Shown here in pieces: positions 42,469 through 50,400 of a DNA stretch of 64,000 nt. The DNA lies in assembly GCF_017565305.1 (NCBI RefSeq), contig NZ_JAGEKP010000005.1:186001-250000 (forward strand), in the 5' to 3' direction. Under the pieces are notes generated by a model. That model did not search any database. It had not been told where the DNA came from and saw nothing but the letters and a program-made list of their open reading frames with translations. Every line of letters starts with the position of its first letter. Position 1 is the stretch's first letter. A program made the translations under genes and the position numbers. This stretch comes from Leifsonia sp. TF02-11 (GTDB lineage Bacteria; Actinomycetota; Actinomycetes; Actinomycetales; Microbacteriaceae).

Positions 42469-43048
42469 GCGAGATGCCCTCCACCACATCCAGGTAGGTC
42501 GCGCCGTCGAAGCCGTCGAACAGGACGGTCTGGATGACGTAGCCCTGCACCAGGCTCATGTACACCGACGCCTCGCGCTCGGCGCGCACGCGGGCCTCGT
42601 CGACCGGCATCGTCTGCCCGTGCCAGTCGGTCAGGTAGTCGGTGAACATCGAACGGATCCGGTCGCCGATCTCCGAGGACATCCGCTTCAGTCCGGGATT
42701 GATCGGAACCTGTCCCCAGACCTGGACGAGCAGTTGCACGTCGATGATGTGCGACAGCAGGCCCGTGACGAGCAGGCGGACGATCTCGCCGGGGGAGGCG
42801 AGCGGCTGGACGGTGCGCGCCTCGGCGACCTCCAGGAAGCGCGCGTCGAGGATCTCCGACGCGGTGAGCTCGATCAGCTCGTCCTTGCTCGCGTAGTGCC
42901 CGTAGATCGCGCCGGCCGACAGGCCGGACTCGGCGATGATGTCGGCCATCGAGGTCGCGGCGAAGCCGTTGCGCGCGAAGCAGCGCAGCGCGGCCTGCGC
43001 GATCTCGTGACGCCGCGCGCTGCGGTACTCCTCGGTGACCTTGGGCAT
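42440..43048 (-). CDS. TetR-family repressor of the ABC-2-like gene
   Basis: A 202-aa AcrR-like regulator. The HTH is at about 10-55 (RRHEIAQAALRCFARNGFAA, SMADIIAESGLSAGAIYGHY) and a helical ligand domain follows. ATG 43048 is preferred because GAGGAGG precedes it and it gives the normal start MPKVTEEY. The two GAACG/CGTTC dyads in the upstream divergent promoter are its likely operators, controlling itself and the membrane protein gene at 43159. Confidence 0.88.
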   Translation of the reverse strand: MPKVTEEYRSARRHEIAQAALRCFARNGFAATSMADIIAESGLSAGAIYGHYASKDELIELTASEILDARFLEVAEARTVQPLASPGEIVRLLVTGLLSHIIDVQLLVQVWGQVPINPGLKRMSSEIGDRIRSMFTDYLTDWHGQTMPVDEARVRAEREASVYMSLVQGYVIQTVLFDGFDGATYLDVVEGISLSGTATTAG

Positions 43049-43079
43049 GTCGGCCTCCTCGTCTCGGGATCCTCGGAAA

Positions 43080-43140
43080 AAGAACGTTCGTTCTTGACAA
43101 TAGCGTCGGCGATGTCGATTATAAAGAACGAGCATTCGTT
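43080..43140. promoter_or_regulatory. divergent promoter with two TetR operators
   Basis: The 16-bp perfect palindrome AAGAACGTTCGTTCTT (43080-43095) and the dyad AACGAGCATTCGTT (43127-43140) flank a plus-strand promoter TTGACA (43094-43099), 17 nt, GATTAT (43117-43122). The first operator overlaps the -35 and the second lies at the start of transcription, a standard repression layout. Confidence 0.75.
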
Positions 43141-43158
43141 TTTATTGGGGAGTTCGCC

Positions 43159-44265
43159 ATGAGCATCAGCACCGAGCGGGACGCCGAGCGTTCCGCACAG
43201 AAGACCCGCGCGGCGCAGTCCGCGCCACCCCTCGTGCACACCCCGTGGGCGCGCACGATCGCGCTCGCCGTGGGAGCCGCGGCGGTCGTCGTCGTCATCC
43301 TGCTGGCCTTCCTCTGGCCGACCGTGACCTCCACCGTCAAAGACCTCCCGATCGGCGTCGCCGGGCCGACCGGCCAGGTGACCGCCGTCGAGAAGCAGCT
43401 CGACACGACCGCCGACGGCGCGTTCGCGGTGACCTCGTACAGCGACAGGCAGGCGGCGGTCGACGCCATCCAGAAGCGCGACGTCTACGGGGCGATCGTG
43501 CTGGGCGACACCCCGGAGGTACTGACCGCCTCCGCCAACGGAGCAGCGGTGGCGCAGATCCTCAACCAGGTCGCGACGACGCTGCAGACGCAGGCCAACG
43601 CGCAGGCGGCCGCCGCCGTCGAGCAGGCGATCGCCGCGGGTCGAGCGCCGGCGGGGACCAAACCGCCGACGATCACCGTGAAGGTCACCGACATCGTGCC
43701 GCTGTCATCCCGTGACGCGCGCGGCCTCGGACTCGCCGCGTCGTCGTTCCCGCTGGTGCTCGGCGGCATGATCGGCGGCGTGCTCATCTCGCTGCTCGTC
43801 GCGGGCAGTTGGCGCCGGCTCACCGCCGTGCTGCTCTACGGCGTCGCGGGCGGATTCGCGGTGACCGGGATCCTGCAGGGATGGTTCGGCATCCTGCAGG
43901 GCGACTTCTGGTCGAACACGCTCGCCGTCGGGCTCGCGATGTTCGCGACCGCGGCGTTCGTGGTCGGCATGAACGCGCTGTTCGGTCGCGTCGGCATCGC
44001 CATCGGCGCTGTGCTGACCGTATTGGTCGGCAACCCGCTCTCCGCTGCCGCCCAACCGCTCCAGTTCCTGGTCGGGCCGTGGGGCGCGATCGGGCAGTGG
44101 TTCGTCCCGGGCGCATCGGTGTCGTTGCTGCGCGATCTGTCGTACTTCCCGTCCGCCGACGCGCTGTTCCCGTGGCTCGTGCTGCTGGGCTGGGCTGCGG
44201 TCGGTGTCGTCGGGATGCTGGCGGGCCACTTCCGCAACCAGGAGGTCACCGAGGCCGCAGCCTAG
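43159..44265 (+). CDS. ABC-2 / YhgE-type membrane permease
   Basis: A 368-aa protein. After a basic tail, helix 1 (about 33-55) leads to an extracytoplasmic domain of about 130 residues (LPIGVAGPTGQVTAVEKQLD onward), followed by five more helices (about 195-360). This layout matches ABC-2/DUF3533 permeases such as YhgE/Pip-like proteins, which are often paired with TetR regulators and export toxic compounds or lipids; no ATPase gene adjoins. GGGGAG lies 8 nt before the ATG. Expression is expected when the divergent TetR binds its inducer. Confidence 0.78.
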   Translation: MSISTERDAERSAQKTRAAQSAPPLVHTPWARTIALAVGAAAVVVVILLAFLWPTVTSTVKDLPIGVAGPTGQVTAVEKQLDTTADGAFAVTSYSDRQAAVDAIQKRDVYGAIVLGDTPEVLTASANGAAVAQILNQVATTLQTQANAQAAAAVEQAIAAGRAPAGTKPPTITVKVTDIVPLSSRDARGLGLAASSFPLVLGGMIGGVLISLLVAGSWRRLTAVLLYGVAGGFAVTGILQGWFGILQGDFWSNTLAVGLAMFATAAFVVGMNALFGRVGIAIGAVLTVLVGNPLSAAAQPLQFLVGPWGAIGQWFVPGASVSLLRDLSYFPSADALFPWLVLLGWAAVGVVGMLAGHFRNQEVTEAAA

Positions 44266-44287
44266 GTTCTCCGCGCTGCGGGCCGCC

Positions 44288-44299
44288 TAGGCTGAGGGA
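44288..44299 (+). promoter_or_regulatory. leaderless-type -10 box
   Basis: TAGGCT (44288-44293) plus 6 nt leads to the ATG at 44300. Confidence 0.55.
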
Positions 44300-45280
44300 A
44301 TGCAGCAGCGAACTCTCGGACGCACCGGGCGCGACGTCTCGGTCATCGGTCTCGGCACCTGGCAGCTCGGCGCCGACTGGGGAGACGTGTCGGAGGCCGA
44401 CGCCCTCGCCGTGCTCGACGCGGCCACCGGGGCGGGCGTGACGTTCCTCGACACGGCGGACGTGTACGGCGACGGCCGCAGCGAACAGCTGATCGGCCGC
44501 TACCGTGCCGCGCATCCGGAGCTGCCGCTCACGGTCGCCACCAAGATGGGCCGCCGTGAGTCGCAGGATCCCGCCAACTTCACGCTCGCGAAGTTCCGCG
44601 AGTGGACCGACCGCTCCCGCCGCAACCTCGGCGTCGACACCCTCGACCTCGTCCAGCTGCACTGCCCTCCCACTTCCGTCTTCTCGAACGCCGCCGTCTA
44701 CGACGCCCTCGACACCCTGGTCGAGGAGGGTGCGATCGCGAACTACGGCGTCAGCGTCGAGACCTGCGCGGAAGCGCTGGAGGCGATCGCCCGCCCGGGC
44801 ACGGCCTCCGTGCAGATCATCCTCAACGCGTTCCGGCTCAAGCCGCTCGACGAGGTGCTCCCGGCCGCGCGGGAGGCCGGCGTGGGGATCATCGCCCGGG
44901 TGCCGCTGGCCTCCGGCCTCCTGAGCGGCCGCTACTCGGAGACCACGACGTTCGCTCCGGACGACCACCGCAGCTACAACAGGCACGGGGAGGCGTTCGA
45001 CGTGGGGGAGACCTTCTCCGGCGTCGACTACGAGGACGGCGTGCGTGCGGCGCGCGAGTTCGCCGCGCTGGCGCCGCAGGGCGTGACGCCCGCCCAGGCC
45101 GCGCTCGCCTGGGTGATCGCCCAGCCCGGCGTGACCACGGTCATCCCCGGCGCCCGTTCGCCCGAGCAGGCCCGCGCGAACGCGGCGGCCGCCGCCGTCG
45201 AGCTCGGCGACGGCTTCGCGGACTCCGTCCGCGCCCTCTACGACCGCTACTTCCGCACCACCACCCACCCCCGCTGGTAG
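44300..45280 (+). CDS. aldo/keto reductase
   Basis: A 326-aa (beta/alpha)8-barrel oxidoreductase. Catalytic residues fit the family: Asp and Tyr in DTADVYGDGRSEQLIG (about 52-67), Lys in VATKMGRRE and His in VQLHCPP. NADPH-binding features occur near the end (VIPGARSPEQARAN). It reduces aldehydes or ketones; the substrate is not evident. A leaderless start at 44300 is supported by the -10 box 6 nt upstream. A fragment of the dispersed palindrome follows its stop by one base. Confidence 0.92.
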   Translation: MQQRTLGRTGRDVSVIGLGTWQLGADWGDVSEADALAVLDAATGAGVTFLDTADVYGDGRSEQLIGRYRAAHPELPLTVATKMGRRESQDPANFTLAKFREWTDRSRRNLGVDTLDLVQLHCPPTSVFSNAAVYDALDTLVEEGAIANYGVSVETCAEALEAIARPGTASVQIILNAFRLKPLDEVLPAAREAGVGIIARVPLASGLLSGRYSETTTFAPDDHRSYNRHGEAFDVGETFSGVDYEDGVRAAREFAALAPQGVTPAQAALAWVIAQPGVTTVIPGARSPEQARANAAAAAVELGDGFADSVRALYDRYFRTTTHPRW

Positions 45281-46162
45281 TCGAGGGGCACGTCACGAGT
45301 TGACGCAATCGGGCGATGAGGTCGGCGGAGTTGGTGAGGTCGCCTGACGTGACCCGAGCTACCCGCCACCCGAGGTCTTCGATGCGACTCTGGCGCTGAA
45401 TGTCCTTCTGCCAGATCGAACGCTCGACCCGATGGATTTCTCCCTCGTACTCGAGCGCGACTCTGTGCACGGGAAAGGGGAAGTCGACGCGCGCGATGAA
45501 CTCACCAGCGCGTCCGAGCAGTTCGTAGTAGAGTGTGGGCGCGGGAAGCCCTGCCCGAGAGAGCAGCAACCTCAGACGGGTCTCACCCGGCGACTCCGAC
45601 CCTTCGCGAACGAGATCCAGAGCTTCTCGGGCGCGGTGGACGCCCCGTCTGCCCGCCGAAAGCTCCAACATGCGCGCAAGCGATACTCGGCTCGATAGCG
45701 GAGCCGACCGCTGACCAGAAAGTCGCCCGCGGCCACCGCGTCCTGCTGCACGTTCTGCGCGAGGTCGATCCAGGTCTGTTCCGGTGTCGTGACAGGCAGA
45801 TCATGGATGAGCCAGGTCTCCCACCGGGCGAGCTTGTGGCCGGCGAATCCGGCGATGGCCGGCGCGCGGCCGGGCGCGCGGACGGTCACGTGGATGAGCG
45901 GATCGATGTGTGGCAGCGGAATGCCGTAGAACGCTGCCGCCGTCGTATGGCTGAAGGCGAAGTCGGTCCTGCGGTGGGTTGCGTATGCACGGCATCGCGC
46001 CAGGAGGCCATCCGCCTCGCGAGCGACGCGGATTCCTCGAATGGGGCGGACGAGTTCATGACTGCGAAGCTGCCGCGCGGACAGTCCGCTCTTCAGTGCA
46101 TCGTGCGTCGTGAAGGGTTCACGTCGGAGATCCTCGGGAAGCGGCTGGATATTGCTCGTCAT
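45141..46162 (-). pseudogene. frameshifted AbiEi-antitoxin-like / endonuclease-fold gene
   Basis: Two overlapping minus-strand frames make one broken gene. The 5' part (46162 to about 45672) encodes MTSNIQPLPEDLRREPFTTH with an AbiEi-type winged helix (DALKSGLSARQLRSH) and a middle domain. The 3' part, in another frame from about 45671, continues as GVHRAREALDLVREGSESPG and a Vsr/DUF559-like nuclease core (FPVHRVALEYEGEIHRVERS, LGWRVARVTSGDL). Joined, they give the usual layout of actinobacterial DUF559 proteins, so a one-base change near the GCGCGC run at about 45672 split it. The second frame also lacks a stop near its normal end and runs 140 bp into the aldo-keto reductase gene, through a palindrome fragment. 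A sequencing error cannot be excluded. Confidence 0.75.
45282..45293. repeat. half-element of the dispersed palindrome, copy C
   Basis: CGAGGGGCACGT starts one base after the aldo-keto reductase stop and equals one outer arm of the 59-bp palindromes. It falls where the broken nuclease-like gene should end. Confidence 0.6.
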
Positions 46163-46217
46163 CCGAACACCCTGCCACGCGCGCCCTCCCGGTCCGGAGT
46201 TATCCACAACACGCACT

Positions 46218-46278
46218 GCCGAGGGGCACGTTGTTGTCCCCTTCGGCGTCCGAGGGGGACAACAACGTGCCCCTCGGC
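46218..46278. repeat. 61-bp near-perfect palindrome, dispersed family copy B
   Basis: 29-nt arms (46218-46246 and 46250-46278) have one mismatch and a 3-nt loop. They begin GCCGAGGGGCACGTTGTTGT and are followed by CCCC(T/C)TCGG. It lies 16 bp beyond the stop of the minus-strand MFS gene and upstream of the broken gene. It is the closest relative of copy A at 22611. Confidence 0.9.
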
Positions 46279-46294
46279 GGGAGGGAGCCCGAGG

Positions 46295-47506
46295 CTAGGA
46301 GGGCTGGACGGGGACAGGCTCGGTGTCGGGGATGGGGGAGGCGTCGCGGCCGCGCAGGTCGGGGTGGACGCGCCACGCCAGCGCCGGCACGAGGAAGCCG
46401 ACGAGCGCGAAGGCGCCGGCGGCCCAGAACGCACCGACAGGGCCGTTGGCGTCGATCAGGAAGCCCGCCAGCGCCGAGCCGAGCGCGGCTCCGATCAGCT
46501 GGCCGGTGCCGACCCAGCCGTAGGCCTCCGCCGTGTCGGAGAACTTGACGCTCGCCGAGACGATCGCGAAGAGCACGGCGAGCGCCGGCGCGATCCCGAG
46601 GCCCGCGATGATGAGCGAGAGCGACAGCCCCCACCACGACCACAGCATGAAGGTGGAGATCACGACGCCGACGAAGACGATCAGCATGCGGCGCGCCGTC
46701 GCCCACGGCCCGATGGGGACGTGCCCGAAGGCCAGGCCGCCGACCAGTGAGCCGAGCGACCAGATGGCGAGCACGATGCCCGCGAACGGCGAGCCTTCGC
46801 CGAAGTTGGCGACGACGCCCGCCTCCACGGCCGCGCACGACCCGATGAGCAGGAAGCCCACGACCGTCGCCAGCAGCACGGGAGGCCGGGCCAGCACCAC
46901 GCCGAACCGCCGCTTGCTGCGCGGGATGCGCACGCGGCCGACCTCGGGCGACGAGATGAACCAGAACCCGCCGAGCAGCATGATCGCGACCGACATCAGG
47001 ATGCCCTCGACGGTGCCGATCTGGGTCGAGACGAACGTGATCGCGACGGGGCCGGCGATCCAGATGATCTCCTGGGCCGAGGCGTCGAGCGAGAACAGCG
47101 GGGTGAGCTGCCGCGAGTTGACCATCTTCGGGTAGATCGTGCGCACCGCGGGCTGGATGGGCGGCATGCTGAGCCCCGCGAAGAACGCGACCGCCATCGT
47201 GACGGGGATGGGCATGACGAACACGCCGATCGCGGCGACAGCGACGGAGCACAGCGCGAGCGTCGTCCAGAGGACCGTGCGCATGCCCAGCACGCCCATC
47301 AGCCGGCTCGTCATCGGGCCGGCGATGGCCTGGCCGATGCTCATCGCGCCCAGCACGAGCCCGGCCGCCCCGTAGGAGTGGTGGATGCGTTCGATGTGCA
47401 GCAGGAAGGCCAGCGACAGCATCCCGAACGGGAACCGGGCGGTCAGCTGGGCAGCGATGATACGCGCGACGCCCGGCGTCTTCAGAAGGCTCGAGTAGCT
47501 GCTCAC
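46295..47506 (-). CDS. MFS transporter
   Basis: A 403-aa protein with about 12 membrane helices (MFS_1 type). The start is YSSLLKTPGVARIIAAQLTA and the protein has GLSMPPIQPAVRTIYPKMV mid-way. It probably exports a small molecule; the specificity is not visible. The GTG start is followed by the usual short cytoplasmic tail; TAGAGT lies 9 nt upstream and GGGAAG could act as an RBS. It is divergent from the nrd operon across a 286-bp region. Confidence 0.85.
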   Translation of the reverse strand: MSSYSSLLKTPGVARIIAAQLTARFPFGMLSLAFLLHIERIHHSYGAAGLVLGAMSIGQAIAGPMTSRLMGVLGMRTVLWTTLALCSVAVAAIGVFVMPIPVTMAVAFFAGLSMPPIQPAVRTIYPKMVNSRQLTPLFSLDASAQEIIWIAGPVAITFVSTQIGTVEGILMSVAIMLLGGFWFISSPEVGRVRIPRSKRRFGVVLARPPVLLATVVGFLLIGSCAAVEAGVVANFGEGSPFAGIVLAIWSLGSLVGGLAFGHVPIGPWATARRMLIVFVGVVISTFMLWSWWGLSLSLIIAGLGIAPALAVLFAIVSASVKFSDTAEAYGWVGTGQLIGAALGSALAGFLIDANGPVGAFWAAGAFALVGFLVPALAWRVHPDLRGRDASPIPDTEPVPVQPS

Positions 47507-47543
47507 AGTCTTCCCACTCTATCGGTCGCAGCGGGTGGCGGAA

Positions 47544-47606
47544 GGGGTGTGGAACCCGTTCGAGGGGGTGTGGAAATGTGCATAACTTTCCCACACCTGT
47601 GGATGA
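47544..47606. promoter_or_regulatory. cluster of TGTGGA repeats, DnaA-box-like
   Basis: GGGGTGTGGAA occurs at 47544-47554 and 47565-47575 (21-bp period). TTTCCCACA and TGTGGATGA (47598-47606; complement TCATCCACA, one mismatch to TTATCCACA) follow. The second GTGTGGAAA and TTTCCCACAC can also pair. DnaA control of nrd promoters is known in E. coli; here it is an inference. Confidence 0.45.
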
Positions 47607-47611
47607 CACGC

Positions 47612-47659
47612 CCACTAGATATGGGGGCATGGAAATGTCGGCACCCGGCTATATAGTGG
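47612..47659 (+). promoter_or_regulatory. tandem NrdR boxes upstream of nrdA
   Basis: CCACTAGATATGGGGG (47612-47627) and CCCGGCTATATAGTGG (47644-47659) match the NrdR consensus ACACTATATATAGTGT at 11 and 10 of 16 positions and are separated by 16 bp, the usual three-turn phasing. TATAGT inside the second box may be the -10 element. NrdR represses RNR genes when dATP/ATP is high. Confidence 0.75.
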
Positions 47660-47792
47660 TTCACGCGACAGGGGGTCCGGCCGATTCTCGGGGAGGCCGG
47701 AGGCTGTCGCGACGGACTTCGCCGCTCGTCCGAGCGGCACTGTGTGAACCGAATATTCGTGTGAACCCAGAACACGGGAAGAGGGAGAGAAA

Positions 47793-50282
47793 GTGGCTAT
47801 CACTGTTGTGAAGCGGAACGGCGAGCGGGAGCCGTACGACGCCAACAAGATCAATCTGGCCATCGAGAACGCGGCAGCCGGCCTGGATGAGAACATCACC
47901 TGGGTCACGCAGATCGCGAGCGAGCTGGAACTGACCCTGTTCGACGGCATCACGACCCAGCAGCTCGACGAGGCGGTCATCCAGGTCGCCCTCCAGAACG
48001 TCAAGGACGACCCCGCATTCGACACCGTGGCCGCGCGCCTCCTCCTCAAGACCATCTACAAGCGCGTCCTCGGCGACTACGAGGGGTTCGACGAGCTCGT
48101 CGAGCTCCACTCCAGCCACTTCCGCGGCTACATCGAGCGCGGCGTCTCCGAGACGCTCCTCGACTCGCGCTTCACCTCGCTCTTCGACCTCGACCGCCTC
48201 GCCGGCTACCTCGACCCGTCGCGTGACGAGCTGCTCAAGTACATCGGCGTGGTCACCCTCAACAACCGCTACGGCATCAAGGCCCGCAACGGCGACTCGC
48301 TCGAGGTCCCCCAGTACTTCTGGATGCGCATCGCGATGGGCCTCTCCCTCAACGAGGCCGACCCGACCGAGCACGCCATCGCGTTCTACGACAAGATGTC
48401 CAAGCTCGAGTACCTCGCCGCGGGCTCCACGCTCGTCAACGCGGGAACCGCCTACCCGCAGCTCTCCAACTGCTTCGTCATGGAGATGCAGGACGACATC
48501 GAGCACATCGCCAAGTCGGTGCGCGACGTCATGTGGCTCACCAAGGGCACCGGCGGCATCGGCCTCTCTGTGACCAAGCTGCGCGCCCAGGGCTCGCCCA
48601 TCCGCTCGAACAACACCACCTCCACCGGCCCGATCCCGTTCATGCACACGATCGACTCGGTGCTCCGCGCGGTCAGCCGCGGCGGCAAGAAGTTCGGCGC
48701 GCTCTGCTTCTACATGGAGAACTGGCACCTCGACTTCCCCGAGTTCCTCGACCTCCGCCAGAACTCGGGCGACCCGTACCGCCGCACCCGCACCGCCAAC
48801 ACCGCCGTGTGGATCAGCGACGAGTTCATGAAGCGCGTGCAGAACGACGAAGACTGGTACCTCTTCGACCCGCTGGAGGTCTCCGACCTCAACGAGCTCT
48901 ACGGCAAGGAGTTCTCGGCCCGCTTCCAGCACTACATCGACGAGGCCGAGGCCGGCCGCCTGCGGATGTTCAAGAAGATCAGCGCCCGTGCGCAGTTCAA
49001 GGACATCCTGATGAGCCTGCAGACCACCAGCCACCCGTGGCTGACCTGGAAGGACACGATCAACAACCGCGCCCTCAACAACAACACGGGCACGATCCAC
49101 CTCTCCAACCTCTGCACCGAGATCACGCTGCCGCAGGACCGCGACAACGTCTCGGTCTGCAACCTGGCCTCCATCAACCTGTCGCGTCACCTGATCGACG
49201 GCAAGATGGACTGGGAGCGCATCGAGGCGAGCGCCCGCCAGGCCGTGCGCCAGCTGGACAACCTGATCGACATCACGGTCTCCAGCGTCGACGAGGCCGA
49301 CTTCTCCAACCAGCAGAACCGCGCGATCGGTCTGGGTGTCATGGGCTTCACCGACATCGTCGAGCGCCTCGGCTTCAGCTACGAGAGCGAAGAGGCGTAC
49401 GCCCTGATCGACGAGATCATGGAGCACGTCTCGTACGCGGCCATCGACGAGAGCGCCGACCTGGCGCAGGAGCGCGGCGCGTACCCGAACTTCGAGGGCT
49501 CGCGCTGGTCGAAGGGCCTGGTTCCCTATGACTCGATCGCGCTGACGGAGGCCGACCGCGGCGTGCCGATCACGGTGGACCGCACGATCCGTCTCGACTG
49601 GGACCGCCTGCGCGAGAAGGTCAAGGGCGGCATGCGCAACGCCACCCTCATGGCGATCGCCCCGACGGCCTCCATCGGCCTGGTCGCCGGTACGACGCCG
49701 GGCTTCGACCCGCAGTTCTCGCAGATCTTCAGCCGGTCGACCTCCTCGGGCAAGTTCCTCGAGGTCAACCGCAACCTGGTCGAGACGCTGCAGGAGCGGG
49801 GCATCTGGCAGGACGTCCGCGAGTCGATCCTGCGCTCGCAGGGCGACATCCAGGGCATCGCCGAGATCCCGGACGAGGTCAAGGCCACGTTCAAGACCAG
49901 CTTCCAGCTCTCGCCCTACGCCTTCATCGAGGTCGCGGCGCGTGCCCAGAAGTGGATCGACCAGGCGATCAGCCGCAACATGTACCTCGAGACGCGTGAT
50001 CTCGGCGACATGATGGACATCTACTACGCCGCGTGGGAGAAGGGTGTCAAGACCACCTACTACCTGCACATGAAGCCGCGTCACCAGGCCGAGCAGTCGA
50101 CCGTCAAGGTCAACAAGGCGGAAGAGATCTCGGGAGGCCGCACCGGCTTCGCGACGGTCGGCGCCGGTGCTCCGGCCGCTGCCCCCGCCGTCACCGAGAC
50201 GGCCCCCGCGGCCGCTCCGGCCCGCCGCGGGTTCGGCTTCGGCGGCCTCACCTCCAACAACGCCGCTGGGGGTGACAAGTAA
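47793..50282 (+). CDS. nrdA: ribonucleotide reductase large subunit, lacking the C-terminal Cys pair
   Basis: An 829-aa class I RNR alpha subunit that reduces ribonucleotides to deoxyribonucleotides. An N-terminal ATP cone (VVKRNGEREPYDANKI, about 5-90) precedes the 10-stranded barrel. The active-site cysteines are present: Cys227 (SNCFVME), thiyl-radical Cys441 with Glu443 (NLCTEI) and Cys456 (VSVCNLASIN). PTASIGLVAGTTPGFDP is another family motif. After about residue 770 comes a low-complexity linker (Ala/Pro-rich, then RRGFGFGG) ending AAGGDK with no cysteine. The swinging CxxC tail needed for re-reduction is instead encoded by the next 25-codon ORF, overlapping by one base. GGGAG precedes GTG 47793. 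Confidence 0.95.
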   Translation: MAITVVKRNGEREPYDANKINLAIENAAAGLDENITWVTQIASELELTLFDGITTQQLDEAVIQVALQNVKDDPAFDTVAARLLLKTIYKRVLGDYEGFDELVELHSSHFRGYIERGVSETLLDSRFTSLFDLDRLAGYLDPSRDELLKYIGVVTLNNRYGIKARNGDSLEVPQYFWMRIAMGLSLNEADPTEHAIAFYDKMSKLEYLAAGSTLVNAGTAYPQLSNCFVMEMQDDIEHIAKSVRDVMWLTKGTGGIGLSVTKLRAQGSPIRSNNTTSTGPIPFMHTIDSVLRAVSRGGKKFGALCFYMENWHLDFPEFLDLRQNSGDPYRRTRTANTAVWISDEFMKRVQNDEDWYLFDPLEVSDLNELYGKEFSARFQHYIDEAEAGRLRMFKKISARAQFKDILMSLQTTSHPWLTWKDTINNRALNNNTGTIHLSNLCTEITLPQDRDNVSVCNLASINLSRHLIDGKMDWERIEASARQAVRQLDNLIDITVSSVDEADFSNQQNRAIGLGVMGFTDIVERLGFSYESEEAYALIDEIMEHVSYAAIDESADLAQERGAYPNFEGSRWSKGLVPYDSIALTEADRGVPITVDRTIRLDWDRLREKVKGGMRNATLMAIAPTASIGLVAGTTPGFDPQFSQIFSRSTSSGKFLEVNRNLVETLQERGIWQDVRESILRSQGDIQGIAEIPDEVKATFKTSFQLSPYAFIEVAARAQKWIDQAISRNMYLETRDLGDMMDIYYAAWEKGVKTTYYLHMKPRHQAEQSTVKVNKAEEISGGRTGFATVGAGAPAAAPAVTETAPAAAPARRGFGFGGLTSNNAAGGDK

Positions 50283-50359
50283 TGAACAGCACCAAGATCG
50301 AGGAATACTACGTGCCGGTCGACCCGATGGACGACCTGCAGTGCGAGTCCTGCCAGTAA
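50282..50359 (+). CDS. micro-ORF encoding the NrdA C-terminal redox tail (CxxC)
   Basis: A 25-codon ORF whose ATG shares its A with the TAA stop of nrdA (TAATG). It begins MNSTKIEEYYVPVDPMDD and ends LQCESCQ. That ending is the normal extreme C-terminus of class I NrdA proteins (CxxC or CESCQ-like), which is otherwise absent from this NrdA. Codons are those of highly expressed genes here (AAC, ACC, AAG, ATC, TAC, CTG), so it is real coding sequence. GGGGG lies about nine bases upstream, and reinitiation after nrdA is the likely mode. It would be a peptide acting in trans as the disulfide shuttle. A single-base sequencing or recent frameshift is the main alternative, although the -1 frame has a TGA at 50273-50275 and no slippery heptamer is seen. 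Confidence 0.8.
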   Translation: MNSTKIEEYYVPVDPMDDLQCESCQ

Positions 50360-50400
50360 GCCCCGCGCCAGCACGAGATCACGAGAGAAGAGAAACACAG

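Noticed and set aside
46218-46278. The large palindromes as ends of insertion sequences
   Set aside because: Each element is a self-contained hairpin of about 60 bp with no transposase gene or target duplication nearby.
50270-50285. Programmed -1 frameshift joining nrdA to the CESCQ tail
   Set aside because: The -1 frame contains a TGA at 50273-50275, leaving only a few bases for a slip, and no slippery heptamer is present. The TAATG overlap fits reinitiation better.
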